DNA from: Entomomonas sp. E2T0
GTDB lineage: Bacteria > Pseudomonadota > Gammaproteobacteria > Pseudomonadales > Pseudomonadaceae
DNA length: 64,000 bases
Assembly: GCF_025985425.1 (NCBI RefSeq)
Contig: NZ_CP094972.1
Location: forward strand, 2,108,001 to 2,172,000
Direction of reading: 5' to 3'
The notes under the pieces were generated by a model. That model made no database searches, had not been told where the DNA came from, and saw only the letters and a program-made list of their open reading frames with translations. Both the position numbers and the translations under genes were made by a program. Position 1 is the first letter of the stretch. The number at the start of each line of letters is the position of its first letter. This document shows, in pieces, positions 51,444 to 61,551 of the stretch.

Positions 51444-53312
51444 TTAATGGACTGTACAATCCAATGTTGGTATCGGGCAATCTAAACAAAGGGATAAAAT
51501 ACGAAAGAACATGGTTTCTTTCATATTCACTTGCTGATCTTGCTCAATAGCACGTAATGCGCCTTGTAAAAATTTTCTACGAACAGGTTCTGTCGCTTTC
51601 TGTAGTTTTTGTAGGCTTGTTGTTAATTGGCTTATATTGGGTTTTTCTTGTAGTTGAATGGTATACAGTCCCATGACATTAGAGCCTAACCCAAAAGCAC
51701 GCTTCTGATAATCTGAATCTTCTGTTAAATGAGCTATACCGCTTAACATTATAGCGACTTCATCTCTAAGTTGGTCTAAATTGCTATAATTATAAGAGGT
51801 GATAATTGCCTTAGAATTAAATTGTCCATCCACTTGGTGAATAATAAGTTGATAGATTAGCCATTCATATAAAGAAATTTCATTATCTGCTTGAATAAAA
51901 TGCATCAAAGTAGTTTTGAATTTTTTATATTGTTCTTCAGATAAATTTTTTAAAGCAGGAATTGCCTTTTCGATAAACTCTAAATGTTTTTGTTTAGGAA
52001 TAAGTGATAGAGTTTGATAGTAGTCTGTAATTAAATCAGTGTTCTTAACAGCTATAAATTGTTTTGCACGAATTGATGGAATAGTATCCACAAGGAACGC
52101 AAACATTAGATAACACGCATCCATTGGCTCATGGCAAATTGCTTCTAATTTGGCAGTGGCTTGTTCTTTATCTGTTACATTAGTATTTAATAGGGTAACA
52201 GGTTTTAAATAAGGAATTGCGTCTGTTCCTGTAATAGCTATACCTGCAGCAATAGCAGCAGTTAGTTTTTTATCTCTAATATTGCTGTTTTCTTGTGGTT
52301 CACCTTCTTCTTTTTTAATAAGTTTACTAAAGTCGACTTCTATAAAGCCACCTTGCCACCAAGGTTCAATCCGTTTAATACGTTTTTCCAAAGGGGGGTG
52401 AGTGGCTAAGAGGTTAGTATCTGCTTGACTAAAGAAAAAATGGTTATAACTACTGGCCATAGCTGTTTCTAGTGTAGCACCACCTTCAGAACCACCAATT
52501 TTCTTTAAGGCTGATGCTAGAGCAGGTCCATGACGCGTAAATTGTACAGAGGAAGCATCTGCTAAATACTCACGTTGTCTATTAACAGCAGCCTGCATAA
52601 TTCTGGCCCATAGTTGTCCTAAAAAGCCAGCTGCTAGCAATGCCACAGCAAGAACAAGGAAGTGTGGAATAATACCACCACCTTTTTTATTACCTATACC
52701 AAACCCTAATCTGAGTAATACAAAGCCAGCTTGACTAATAAAGATAAAGCCAAACAAAAAGGCGGTAAAGCGTAAATTTAAACGCATATCACCATTTAGA
52801 ATATGACTGAATTCGTGAGCGATAACAGCTTGTAGCTCATCACGAGTTAATAATTCAGTTGTTCCCCTCGTTACGCCTATCACTGCATCATTAATTGTAT
52901 GACCAGCAGCAAAGGCATTAATATGAATTTCTTCATCCAATATGTAAACGTGAGGTACTGGCACGCTAGAGGCTATAGCCATTTCTTCTACAACGTTTAA
53001 TAAACGACGTTCATTGGGATTGGATGCTCTTTTATCAATTAATCGTCCACCTAAAGCAATAGCAATAACCCTACCACCTTGGCGTAGAGAGATATATTTG
53101 TACAGAGAAACCATTACAATAATTACGGTTAAACATTTTAGAACCAATGGAAATGTGGCAGGAGAGCGATTTTTAGGTAAAGTGAAGAAGTCTATACAAA
53201 ACGTAATAATATGCGCACCAATATAAGGTAAGATAATTAAACCTAGGCAGAATAGGATAACGAGCCAAAATGTTTGGCTTTTAGCTTTGTTTTGTAGTTT
53301 AAAAAAATTCAT
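51444..53312 (-). CDS. M48 family membrane metalloprotease, copy B
   Basis: This 622-residue protein has two N-terminal membrane helices (about 15-40 and 55-72), an HtpX-like catalytic domain with HEFSH (166-170) and the third zinc ligand in NRQREYLADASS, and two more helices (about 185-235). A C-terminal domain (about 330-622) of unknown fold ends in FFRILSLCLDCPIP. It is an evident tandem paralogue of the next gene. It is third in the lemA-M48-M48 operon. Such genes act in membrane-protein quality control, but the substrate is unknown. Confidence 0.9.
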   Translation of the reverse strand: MNFFKLQNKAKSQTFWLVILFCLGLIILPYIGAHIITFCIDFFTLPKNRSPATFPLVLKCLTVIIVMVSLYKYISLRQGGRVIAIALGGRLIDKRASNPNERRLLNVVEEMAIASSVPVPHVYILDEEIHINAFAAGHTINDAVIGVTRGTTELLTRDELQAVIAHEFSHILNGDMRLNLRFTAFLFGFIFISQAGFVLLRLGFGIGNKKGGGIIPHFLVLAVALLAAGFLGQLWARIMQAAVNRQREYLADASSVQFTRHGPALASALKKIGGSEGGATLETAMASSYNHFFFSQADTNLLATHPPLEKRIKRIEPWWQGGFIEVDFSKLIKKEEGEPQENSNIRDKKLTAAIAAGIAITGTDAIPYLKPVTLLNTNVTDKEQATAKLEAICHEPMDACYLMFAFLVDTIPSIRAKQFIAVKNTDLITDYYQTLSLIPKQKHLEFIEKAIPALKNLSEEQYKKFKTTLMHFIQADNEISLYEWLIYQLIIHQVDGQFNSKAIITSYNYSNLDQLRDEVAIMLSGIAHLTEDSDYQKRAFGLGSNVMGLYTIQLQEKPNISQLTTSLQKLQKATEPVRRKFLQGALRAIEQDQQVNMKETMFFRILSLCLDCPIPTLDCTVH

Positions 53313-53350
53313 ATTAGCAATATCTAATTAACATTATTAAGTTATACGGC

Positions 53351-55219
53351 TTAGCCAACTGATGAGGTAGCATCATTAGGCTCCATTGGGCAATCTAAAC
53401 AAAGTGATAAAATTCTGAAAAATGTAGCTTCATCTACAGTAATGGTTTTATCTTGTTGAATAGCTTTTAATATACCCTGCAAAAATTTATAACGAACAGA
53501 GGTAGAAGATAGCTGTAGTTTCTGTAAACAGCTTGATAATTCAGTAATAGGTGGGTTGGGTTGTAAATGAATAGTATACAATCCCATAATATTCGCCCCC
53601 ATACCAAAAGAAGACTTGATAGTATTGTTTGTGGGCGATAAGTAAGCCATCGCAGATAATAGCGTTGTTATTTCTTCTTTCAATTGATCTAATGAATGAT
53701 ACTTTATTTCAGAAGAGGGCAAGTACTCTATCTGATGAGTAACTAATTGATAAACTAACCATTCATGTAGTGAAATATCACCATTTGTACTAATCAGTTG
53801 CATCATTATCTTTTTGAAATTTTGGTACTGTTCTGGAGATAATGTTTTTATCGTAACAATAGCTTTTTCAATAAAAGCTAAATGTTGAGTATTAGGAATA
53901 GTTGCTAATAGCTCAGTGCAAGTATTGAGTAAATCTGTGTTGTTAATTAATGAAACTTGTTTAGATTGGTTATCAGGGTTGTTATCTAATAAAAAAGCAA
54001 AAATTAAGTAGCAAGCACCTACTGGTTCTCGGCATATAGCTTCGATTTTTACTAATGGTGTTTGTTCTTCGCTGCTATTTTTAGCATATGTTGATTCTGT
54101 TGCAGTTGGCAATCCCATAGAGATAGCCGCACCTGTGGTAATGGCTTTAACAATATTTTCTTTAGTTATAGTTTCTTTAGATTTTTCTGTTTGATCTTCT
54201 GTTTTGGGTTCTAAATCTATTCTTATAGGTATTATAAACTCACCATCCCAACGAGGATCTAAGCGTAAAATGCGTTTTCTTAAAGATGGATGAGTTGCTA
54301 ATAGGTGTTCGTCTGCTTGACCAAAAAAGAAATGGTTATAACTTTGAGCAGAGGAGGTCTGTAAAGTTGATCCTGAAGCACTACCACCAATTTTTTTAAG
54401 GGCAGAAGCTAAAGCTTCTCCATGCCTTGTGAATTGTACAGAGGCTGCGTCAGCCAAGTATTCACGCTGTCTATTAATAGCCGCTTGCATTACTCTAGCC
54501 CACAGCGAAGTAAGCCAGCCAGCTATATATAAAATAATGCTTATTAAGAAAACTGCGGCGATAACAGCGCCAGCATTTTTATTATTTGATCCAGAAAGTC
54601 TTAAGTGTCGGCCTACCCTCATGATTATTGAGGCAGCTTGCGTGATATAAAGGAAACCAAAAATCATGGCAGTAAAGCGTAAATTAATCCGCATATCACC
54701 ATTTAAGATATGGCTAAACTCATGGCCAATTACCGCTTGTAATTCATCTCGAGTTAATAGTTCAAGTGAGCCTTTGGTAATACCAATAACAGCATTATTG
54801 GGAGTAAAGCCGGCAGCAAAAGCATTAATATTAGGTTCATTATCTAGTAAATAGACGGGTGGTGCAGGTAATCTTGCCGCAATTGCCATTTCATCAACAA
54901 GATTTAATAAACGTTTTTCATTTGTGTTGTGGGTACTTCTAGTTATTAATCGGCCACCTAATGCTTCAGCTACAACTTTGCCGCCTGCCCGTAAACTAAG
55001 GTGTTTGAAAAAAGTAACTAATAAAGTAATCCCTACAATAGCTCCCAGTATTGGCCAATATGAAATATAATCGGTTGGACGAGTATCTAAAGTAGCCACT
55101 AATACAAGATTAATGGCAAAGGTTGTTACGATGGAGAGTAGAGCAAGGCCTATAATAAACAAAGATACAAGCAAAAACGTTTTTGTTTTTGCTTTATCTT
55201 GCTGGCCAAAAAAGTCCAT
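53351..55219 (-). CDS. M48 family membrane metalloprotease, copy A
   Basis: This protein is also 622 residues and has the same layout as its downstream neighbour: two N-terminal helices, HEFSH (166-170), NRQREYLADAAS, two further helices and the C-terminal domain ending FFRILSLCLDCPME. The catalytic residues of both copies are intact. It lies 19 bases after lemA and 38 before the second copy. The identity of length and motif positions indicates duplication and divergence within the operon. Confidence 0.9.
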   Translation of the reverse strand: MDFFGQQDKAKTKTFLLVSLFIIGLALLSIVTTFAINLVLVATLDTRPTDYISYWPILGAIVGITLLVTFFKHLSLRAGGKVVAEALGGRLITRSTHNTNEKRLLNLVDEMAIAARLPAPPVYLLDNEPNINAFAAGFTPNNAVIGITKGSLELLTRDELQAVIGHEFSHILNGDMRINLRFTAMIFGFLYITQAASIIMRVGRHLRLSGSNNKNAGAVIAAVFLISIILYIAGWLTSLWARVMQAAINRQREYLADAASVQFTRHGEALASALKKIGGSASGSTLQTSSAQSYNHFFFGQADEHLLATHPSLRKRILRLDPRWDGEFIIPIRIDLEPKTEDQTEKSKETITKENIVKAITTGAAISMGLPTATESTYAKNSSEEQTPLVKIEAICREPVGACYLIFAFLLDNNPDNQSKQVSLINNTDLLNTCTELLATIPNTQHLAFIEKAIVTIKTLSPEQYQNFKKIMMQLISTNGDISLHEWLVYQLVTHQIEYLPSSEIKYHSLDQLKEEITTLLSAMAYLSPTNNTIKSSFGMGANIMGLYTIHLQPNPPITELSSCLQKLQLSSTSVRYKFLQGILKAIQQDKTITVDEATFFRILSLCLDCPMEPNDATSSVG

Positions 55220-55238
55220 TTATAGTGAATCCCACTAA

Positions 55239-55832
55239 TTAGAAGCTAACTTTAGGTGCAGTTTGAATTTCTTTTGCATCTTCAAAAGATAGCAGAACTG
55301 CATCTGTAGGATGACCAAAACTAACAGCAAAAAAGTTAGTAGGGAATGATTTACGTTGAATATTGTAAGCCATTACGGAATCGTTATAAGCTTGTCTAGC
55401 AAAAGCAATACGGTTTTCTGTAGAAGAGAGTTCTTCAGAAAGTTGTAGCATATTTTCATTTGCTTTTAGTTCAGGGTAAGCTTCCATTTGTAAATTGAAG
55501 CTAGTTAATGCCTGTGAAAGCTGACGCTCAGCACCATTTAAAGCGTTGATAGTTGCTTGGCTGTCAGGATTGGCAGAGGCCGCTTTGAGTGCAGCTAAAG
55601 CACTGTTGCGAGCTTCTGTAACCTTGGTCAAGGTTTCACTCTCATGCTTTAAATAAGCTTTTGCTGTTTCCACTAAGTTAGGAATAAGATCATAACGACG
55701 TTTTAATTGGATATCAATTTGTGAAAAGGCATTTTTAAATTGCTCTTTTAAGCTAACCAATTGGTTGTAAAGATAAGCAATACCACCAACAACAACGATT
55801 ACAATAACGACTAAGATAACAAGAAATTTCAT
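55239..55832 (-). CDS. lemA: LemA family protein
   Basis: This 197-residue protein has one N-terminal membrane helix (about 3-22) and a long helical bundle with YNQLVSLKEQFKNAFSQIDIQLKRRYDLIPNLVETAK, the LemA signature. It ends with AYNDSVMAYNIQRKSFPTNFFA. LemA is often encoded with M48 proteases and is thought to present or regulate them. It is first gene of the operon. Confidence 0.93.
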   Translation of the reverse strand: MKFLVILVVIVIVVVGGIAYLYNQLVSLKEQFKNAFSQIDIQLKRRYDLIPNLVETAKAYLKHESETLTKVTEARNSALAALKAASANPDSQATINALNGAERQLSQALTSFNLQMEAYPELKANENMLQLSEELSSTENRIAFARQAYNDSVMAYNIQRKSFPTNFFAVSFGHPTDAVLLSFEDAKEIQTAPKVSF

Positions 55833-55963
55833 GATAGTTCTCTCTAGCTAAAATTTATTTACATGTAATTATACATAAATATTACATGTGATCAATATGT
55901 GATTATATTTATTTAGTTAAATTAAAGATAAAATTTGTTCAGCTAATAACTCAAGCAAGCACA

Positions 55964-55994
55964 TTATTCCATTCTCATTTAGAGAAAGGAATAA
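55964..55994. repeat. Hairpin past the 2-hydroxyacid dehydrogenase gene
   Basis: The arms TTATTCC/GGAATAA (55964-55970, 55988-55994) and inner TTCTC/GAGAA (55972-55976, 55982-55986) form a long stem with one mismatch in the 215-bp gap before lemA. No T-run follows. Confidence 0.5.
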
Positions 55995-56047
55995 CGCCAT
56001 TATATAATAATTAATAGGTTGAACAGTTGATAGATATTAATGTTTAT

Positions 56048-57013
56048 TTATACAGTACGGATAGGATTGCCTGCTAAAAAAGCTTTAGTATTTTCTGTCA
56101 CTTGTTCGACTATTCGTTGTTGTGCTTCTTTTGTAGCCCAAGCACAGTGTGGAGTAATAATTAATCTTGGAATACTGGGATCGAGGAGTGGATTTCCCTC
56201 TTTGGGGGGTTCTACGGTTAATACATCAGTAGCTGCTCCACCTAGATGACCACTTTTTAGTACACTAGCTAAATCTTGCTCATTGATAATGCCACCTCTT
56301 GCCGCATTAATCAGTAAGGCCTCTTTTTTCATTAAGCGTAATTCTTTTTCTGCTAATAAGTTTTTAGTGTCTTCTGTAAGCGGGCAGTGCAAAGTAAGTA
56401 CATCTACTTGAGGTAGTAGTTCGGATAAAGGAATAGTATTGTTGCGTATAGGGCGATTGGGGATTTGCCCAATTAAGACTTTCATGCCAAAAGCCTCTGC
56501 TAGTTTAGCAACAGCTTGACCTAGTTCACCATAGCCTATAATGCCTAATGTTTTACCTGCTAACTCTATAATAGGATAATTCATTAGGCAAAAATTAGTA
56601 GACTGCTGCCATTCACCAGCTGCTACAGCATTATTATAGTCAATAAGGCGTGTGGCTAATGCTAGCATTAACATTAGTGTATGTTGGCTAACAGCTTCTG
56701 TGCCATAACCTCGGCAATTGCATACAGTGATGTTATGTTGTTTGGCTGCTATCAAGTCAACATTATTAGTGCCTGTAGCTGTTACCAAAATCAGTCTAAG
56801 TTCTGGGCAGGCTTCTATTACTTCTTGAGAGATCGGCGATTTGTTACAGATGACAACGTGTGCACCTTGTAAACGTTCAATAATTTCTGAGGGTTTCGTT
56901 TGTGGGTGGCATTGCCATTCACTAAATAAATTTATTAAGGGGGTGAATATTTGTTTATCCGCTTGTAAGCTAGCACCATCTAAATAAACAGCTTTAATTA
57001 TTGTGGAAGGCAT
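56048..57013 (-). CDS. D-2-hydroxyacid dehydrogenase
   Basis: This 321-residue NAD(P)-dependent enzyme has a Rossmann motif GIIGYGELG (about 157-165) and the catalytic triad in NAARGGII (Arg), TVEPP (Glu) and TPHCAWAT (His). The loop after beta-2 (GQIPNRP) lacks the acidic residue that selects NAD, so NADPH use is possible. It resembles hydroxypyruvate/glyoxylate reductases, but the substrate is not certain. It is divergent from thrS. Confidence 0.87.
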   Translation of the reverse strand: MPSTIIKAVYLDGASLQADKQIFTPLINLFSEWQCHPQTKPSEIIERLQGAHVVICNKSPISQEVIEACPELRLILVTATGTNNVDLIAAKQHNITVCNCRGYGTEAVSQHTLMLMLALATRLIDYNNAVAAGEWQQSTNFCLMNYPIIELAGKTLGIIGYGELGQAVAKLAEAFGMKVLIGQIPNRPIRNNTIPLSELLPQVDVLTLHCPLTEDTKNLLAEKELRLMKKEALLINAARGGIINEQDLASVLKSGHLGGAATDVLTVEPPKEGNPLLDPSIPRLIITPHCAWATKEAQQRIVEQVTENTKAFLAGNPIRTV

Positions 57014-57222
57014 GATAACTCCTTAGGTAATAAAATTTTTATAATCATTAGATAAGATAATATAGAAAATAAATGATTGTGTAATTAAGCAATACGAATA
57101 AATGTACAGTATTCTTTTTAGTAATATTTTTCTAGAAAGATAAAGCTAATTATTATATAATCGCGAGCTTTAACAATTACCTCCAGTGATCTTGCTTGAG
57201 GGCTTTGCAAGTTTTACTTGAA

Positions 57223-57298
57223 CAACCCATGTATGGTTGATTAGCTCTTGGGCACTTTACTGGCTCATCCACCGTATGTGATCTTTGGTAGGGATCAC
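57223..57298 (+). promoter_or_regulatory. thrS leader with two tRNA-Thr anticodon-arm mimics
   Basis: Two hairpins in the thrS 5' leader have the size of anticodon arms. The first (57223-57239) has a 5-bp stem CAACC/GGTTG and a seven-base loop CATGTAT with TGT in anticodon position. The second (57278-57298) has a 7-bp stem GTGATCT/GGATCAC (one G-T) and loop TTGGTAG, with GGT after a T and before an A. UGU and GGU are both threonine anticodons. In E. coli, ThrRS represses its own mRNA by binding such a mimic. The second arm ends ten bases before the AGGAGG ribosome site (57309-57314). Confidence 0.65.
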
Positions 57299-57318
57299 CA
57301 CTAGGTATAGGAGGCGCC

Positions 57319-59235
57319 ATGCCCGTTATTACTCTTCCTGATGGAAGTCAGCGTGTTTATAATCATCCGGTTAGTATTTTAGAGATTGCTCAGTCAATCG
57401 GTACTGGTTTAGCTAAGGCGGCTATTGCTGGTCGTGTAGATAGTAATCTAGTTGATTTATGTGACATCGTTAATAAAGATGCTACTGTACAGATTATTAC
57501 AGCAAAAGATGAAGAGGGTGTTGAGATCATTCGTCACTCTTGTGCGCATTTAGTCGGGCATGCAGTAAAGCAGTTATACCCAACCGCTAAGATGGTAATA
57601 GGCCCTGTCATTAAAGAAGGCTTTTATTACGATATTGCTTATGAGCGTCCTTTTACTCCTGAAGACTTAGTTGCTATTGAAAAGCGTATGCATGAGTTGA
57701 TTGCTAAAGACTATGATGTCATCAAAAAAATGACACCACGGGATGAGGTGATCAAAGTCTTTCAAGCACGTGGTGAAGAATATAAGCTACGTCTTGTCGA
57801 TGATATGCCTGATGAGAAGGCAATGGGGCTTTATTATCACGAAGAATATGTGGATATGTGTCGTGGCCCTCATGTACCTAATACACGTTTCTTAAAAGCC
57901 TTTAAACTCACTAAGTTTTCTGGTGCTTATTGGCGTGGTGACTCTAAAAATGAACAGTTGCAACGTATTTACGGTACTGCATGGGCTGATAAGAAACAGT
58001 TAGCAGAATATATTAAGCGTATTGAAGAAGCAGAAAAGCGCGATCACCGTAAAATTGGTAAACAATTAGACTTATTCCATACTCAGGAAGAAGCGCCCGG
58101 TATGGTGTTTTGGCATCCCAATGGTTGGTCTATTTATCAAGTGCTTGAGCAATATATGCGTAAAGTACAGCAAGAGCATGGTTATGATGAAATTAAAACC
58201 CCACAAATTGTAGATAGAGTGTTGTGGGAAAAGTCTGGTCATTGGACTAACTATGCTGAAAATATGTTTACTACTAATTCAGAGAACCATGACTTCGCTA
58301 TTAAGCCAATGAATTGTCCTTGCCATGTGCAGGTATTTAATCAGGGCTTAAAAAGCTATCGTGATTTACCACTGCGTTTAGCGGAGTTTGGTAGTTGTCA
58401 CCGTAATGAGCCATCAGGTGCATTACACGGTATTATGCGGGTACGTGGTTTTACTCAAGATGACGCACATATTTTCTGTACTGAAGATCAAATTGCAGGT
58501 GAAGTATCAGCTTTTATTAATTTGACTTTAGCGGTATACGCTGATTTTGGTTTTAAAGATGTTGAGTTAAAATTATCCACCCGTCCTGAAAAACGTGTAG
58601 GTGCTGAAGAGTTATGGGATAAGGCTGAGCATGCTTTACAAGCAGCGTTAGAAAAAGCTGGTTTAACTTGGGAATTACAGCCAGGTGAAGGCGCTTTTTA
58701 TGGCCCTAAAATTGAGTTTTCATTAAAAGATTGTTTAGGTCGAGTGTGGCAATGTGGTACAATACAGTGCGATTTTAACTTACCACAACGTCTAGGTGCT
58801 GAATATGTGGCCGAAGATAATAGCCGCAAAGTACCTGTGATGCTTCATCGAGCAGTGTTGGGTTCCTTTGAACGGTTTATTGGTATATTAATTGAAAATT
58901 ATGAAGGATTTTTCCCTGCATGGCTTGCACCAATTCAAGCAGTAGTGTTAAATATTACAGATAATCAAGCAAATTATGTTGCAAAAATAGCTAAAGAACT
59001 CTCTCAAAGTGGGTTTCGTGTAAAAACGGACTTGAGAAATGAGAAGATCGGCTTTAAAATTCGCGAGCATACTTTGCAGAAAGTTCCTTATCTTCTCGTC
59101 GTAGGAGATAGAGAAGTTGAAACGGGATCCGTTGCAGTACGTACTCATAATGGTAAAGACTTAGGTTCTATGACTATTGCTGAGTTTAAGGTACTCATTG
59201 CCAAAGCAGTGGCACAACGTGGTCGTATTGAATAA
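57319..59235 (+). CDS. thrS: Threonyl-tRNA synthetase
   Basis: ThrRS charges tRNA-Thr and edits Ser-tRNAThr. The 638-residue protein has an N-terminal TGS domain (about 1-62), the editing domain with [10 protein letters not shown] and MCRGPHVP (about 73-185), the class II core with zinc ligands in [10 protein letters not shown], and a C-terminal anticodon-binding domain (about 535-638). It heads the thrS-infC-rpmI-rplT run and probably controls itself through the leader mimics. Confidence 0.97.
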   Translation: MPVITLPDGSQRVYNHPVSILEIAQSIGTGLAKAAIAGRVDSNLVDLCDIVNKDATVQIITAKDEEGVEIIRHSCAHLVGHAVKQLYPTAKMVIGPVIKEGFYYDIAYERPFTPEDLVAIEKRMHELIAKDYDVIKKMTPRDEVIKVFQARGEEYKLRLVDDMPDEKAMGLYYHEEYVDMCRGPHVPNTRFLKAFKLTKFSGAYWRGDSKNEQLQRIYGTAWADKKQLAEYIKRIEEAEKRDHRKIGKQLDLFHTQEEAPGMVFWHPNGWSIYQVLEQYMRKVQQEHGYDEIKTPQIVDRVLWEKSGHWTNYAENMFTTNSENHDFAIKPMNCPCHVQVFNQGLKSYRDLPLRLAEFGSCHRNEPSGALHGIMRVRGFTQDDAHIFCTEDQIAGEVSAFINLTLAVYADFGFKDVELKLSTRPEKRVGAEELWDKAEHALQAALEKAGLTWELQPGEGAFYGPKIEFSLKDCLGRVWQCGTIQCDFNLPQRLGAEYVAEDNSRKVPVMLHRAVLGSFERFIGILIENYEGFFPAWLAPIQAVVLNITDNQANYVAKIAKELSQSGFRVKTDLRNEKIGFKIREHTLQKVPYLLVVGDREVETGSVAVRTHNGKDLGSMTIAEFKVLIAKAVAQRGRIE

Positions 59236-59252
59236 TTACGGAGTAAAGAACT

Positions 59253-59795
59253 ATTAAGCGCGAAATGAGACAAGACAAAAAAAGTCAGCCAAAAGCACCT
59301 ATTAATGAAAATATTACTGCCCGCGAAGTGCGTTTAATCGGAGCAGACGGGCAACAGGTAGGCATTGTGCCTATCGCCGAGGCGATTAGCGCAGCGGAAG
59401 AAGCAAAATTGGATTTGGTTGAAATATCACCAGATGCTGTTCCGCCTGTATGTAAGATAATGGATTATGGTAAGCACCTGTTTGAAAAGAAAAAACAGGC
59501 AGCACTTGCTAAAAAGAATCAGAAGCAAGTACAAGTAAAAGAAATTAAGTTTCGTCCAGGGACGGAAGAAGGCGACTATCAAGTTAAATTACGTAACTTG
59601 AAACGTTTCCTAGAAGATGGCGATAAGGCTAAGGTATCATTACGATTCCGTGGTCGTGAAATGGCTCATCAGGAGCTGGGAATGGAACTGTTGAAGCGAG
59701 TTGAAGAAGACTTAGCTGAATATGGTACTGTTGAACAGTTTCCTAAAATGGAAGGGCGTCAACTCACTATGGTGTTGGGTCCTAAAAAGAAATAA
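59253..59795 (+). CDS. infC: Translation initiation factor IF-3 with AUU start
   Basis: IF3 checks initiation codons and keeps subunits apart. The start is placed at ATT 59253. CGGAG lies nine bases upstream of it, and the reading [10 protein letters not shown] agrees with pseudomonad IF3. The ATG at 59265 would have no ribosome site. The rare AUU start is the known basis of IF3 autoregulation in E. coli. The 180-residue protein has [15 protein letters not shown] (N-domain), the basic linker [14 protein letters not shown] and the C-domain REMAHQELG. Confidence 0.93.
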   Translation: MKREMRQDKKSQPKAPINENITAREVRLIGADGQQVGIVPIAEAISAAEEAKLDLVEISPDAVPPVCKIMDYGKHLFEKKKQAALAKKNQKQVQVKEIKFRPGTEEGDYQVKLRNLKRFLEDGDKAKVSLRFRGREMAHQELGMELLKRVEEDLAEYGTVEQFPKMEGRQLTMVLGPKKK

Positions 59796-59857
59796 CAACC
59801 AGGGCACTGGCAGGCCTTGCTGTTATCATTATTAACTCATTTGTTTGGAGTATGAAC

Positions 59858-60058
59858 ATGCCAAAGATTAAAATGAAAACCAAAAGTGGTGCTGCAAAGC
59901 GCTTCAGAATAACGGCTGGTGGTGTAAAATTTAAACATGCTTACAAAAGCCATATCTTAACCAAAATGACTACTAAGCGTAAGCGTCAGCTACGTGGTGC
60001 ATCATTGTTACATCCATCAGATGTAGCTTCTGTAAAACGTTCTTTACGTTTACGTTAA
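59858..60058 (+). CDS. rpmI: 50S ribosomal protein bL35
   Basis: This 66-residue basic protein is called from ATG 59858 ([16 protein letters not shown]), seven bases after GGAG; an ATG two codons earlier gives too short a spacing. The [11 protein letters not shown] and RKRQLRG motifs are those of L35. It lies between infC and rplT. Confidence 0.96.
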   Translation: MPKIKMKTKSGAAKRFRITAGGVKFKHAYKSHILTKMTTKRKRQLRGASLLHPSDVASVKRSLRLR

Positions 60059-60075
60059 TTGGAGAGGATAAATAA

Positions 60076-60432
60076 ATGGCTCGTGTAAAACGTGGTGTGA
60101 TAGCTCGTGCTCGTCACAAGAAAATTTTAAAGTTAGCTAAAGGTTACTATGGTGCACGTTCGCGTGTATTCCGTGTAGCTAAACAAGCTGTTATTAAAGC
60201 TGGTCAATATGCTTACCGTGACCGTCGCCAACGTAAACGTCAATTCCGTGCTTTATGGATTGCGCGTATTAATGCTGGTGCTCGTATTAACGGTCTTTCT
60301 TATAGCCGTTTTATTGCTGGTCTTAAGAAAGCTGCGATTGAAATCGATCGTAAAGTATTAGCTGATTTAGCGGTTAACGAAAAAGTAGCTTTTGCTGCTA
60401 TCGTTGAAAAAGCTAAAGCTGCTTTAGCTTAA
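60076..60432 (+). CDS. rplT: 50S ribosomal protein bL20
   Basis: This 118-residue basic protein has the conserved [19 protein letters not shown] and [26 protein letters not shown]20 nucleates 50S assembly and in E. coli represses the rpmI-rplT mRNA. It ends this operon: pheS does not follow as it does in most gammaproteobacteria. Confidence 0.97.
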   Translation: MARVKRGVIARARHKKILKLAKGYYGARSRVFRVAKQAVIKAGQYAYRDRRQRKRQFRALWIARINAGARINGLSYSRFIAGLKKAAIEIDRKVLADLAVNEKVAFAAIVEKAKAALA

Positions 60433-60440
60433 TGTATTAA

Positions 60441-60486
60441 AAATCTGGTAGGTTGTTAACCTACCAGATTTCCTACCTGATTTTTT
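60441..60486 (+). terminator. Terminator after rplT
   Basis: A perfect 14-bp stem with three-base loop (60441-60454, 60458-60471) is followed after a short spacer by a T-run (60481-60486). Confidence 0.8.
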
Positions 60487-60587
60487 CTTATTTATCTTTT
60501 ATTAATAGTTTTTTAGCCGAATTAAGTGCTAAGATAGGCTATATTATATCTATTCAATATTTTTAAAGAACGCCGGGAGGTGCCCTG

Positions 60588-61523
60588 ATGACTGATGAAT
60601 TACCAATAGAAACTAACCAAACTGGAGAGCGTATCCAAAAAGTACTCGCTAATCTAGGTATTGGCTCACGTCGTGATATTGAACGATGGATTGTTGATGG
60701 TCGTGTTAAAATTAATGGTGAGGTTGCTACCTTAGGGCAACGTGTTGTAGGTAATGAAGCGATTACGGTGGACGATCGTCCCGTTCGCGTGCAAGAGTTA
60801 ACACCATTACGTCGTGTAATTATTTATAACAAGCCTGAAGGTGAGGTTTGTACACGTAGTGATCCTGAAGGGAGACCTACAGTATTTGAGCGTTTACCTC
60901 GTTTAAAAGTAGGGCGTTGGATTAACATTGGTCGTCTCGATATTAATACTTCTGGTTTATTATTATTTACTACTGATGGTGAGCTTGCCAATCGTTTAAT
61001 GCATCCTTCTTCACAGATGGATAGAGAGTATGCAGTGCGTATTCGTGGTGAAGTTACTGAAGAGATGATAGAGAATTTAAAGAAAGGAGTAATGCTAGAA
61101 GATGGCATGGCTCAGTTCTCTGATATACAAGCTGCACCAGAAGGTGATGGTTTAAACCGTTGGTATCATTGTGTGGTAATGGAAGGTCGTAATCGTGAGG
61201 TTCGTCGCTTATGGGAGTCACAAGGATTAGTGGTTAGTCGCTTAAAACGTGTACGTTTTGGCCCTGTATTTTTAACCGCTAGTTTAAGTGTTGGCCGTTG
61301 GCGTGAAATGGATCAACGAGAGGTTGATATTTTAAGTGCAGAGGTAGGACTAGAGTCCGTTGCATTACCACAGTTAACGACTAAGGTAAAAGATAAAATA
61401 CAACGTTTGCAGCGTAAAATGGTAAAGCCAGTTAAGCCAGCTAAAGGGCAACCTGCTAAGAGATCGAGGGCAACAACTATTGCTGAGCGGCCTACTACCG
61501 CAAAAAGAAAGCCTAAGCGTTAA
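60588..61523 (+). CDS. rluB: 23S rRNA pseudouridine synthase RluB
   Basis: RluB makes pseudouridine 2605 in 23S rRNA. The 311-residue protein has an S4 RNA-binding domain (about 12-60), the catalytic aspartate in GRLDINTSGLLL, and the NREVRRLWE motif. The Lys/Arg/Pro-rich tail (about 262-311) is typical of RluB and distinguishes it from the shorter RsuA type. Confidence 0.92.
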   Translation: MTDELPIETNQTGERIQKVLANLGIGSRRDIERWIVDGRVKINGEVATLGQRVVGNEAITVDDRPVRVQELTPLRRVIIYNKPEGEVCTRSDPEGRPTVFERLPRLKVGRWINIGRLDINTSGLLLFTTDGELANRLMHPSSQMDREYAVRIRGEVTEEMIENLKKGVMLEDGMAQFSDIQAAPEGDGLNRWYHCVVMEGRNREVRRLWESQGLVVSRLKRVRFGPVFLTASLSVGRWREMDQREVDILSAEVGLESVALPQLTTKVKDKIQRLQRKMVKPVKPAKGQPAKRSRATTIAERPTTAKRKPKR

Positions 61524-61551
61524 TGATGGTTATAATTTGATAAAGAAATAA

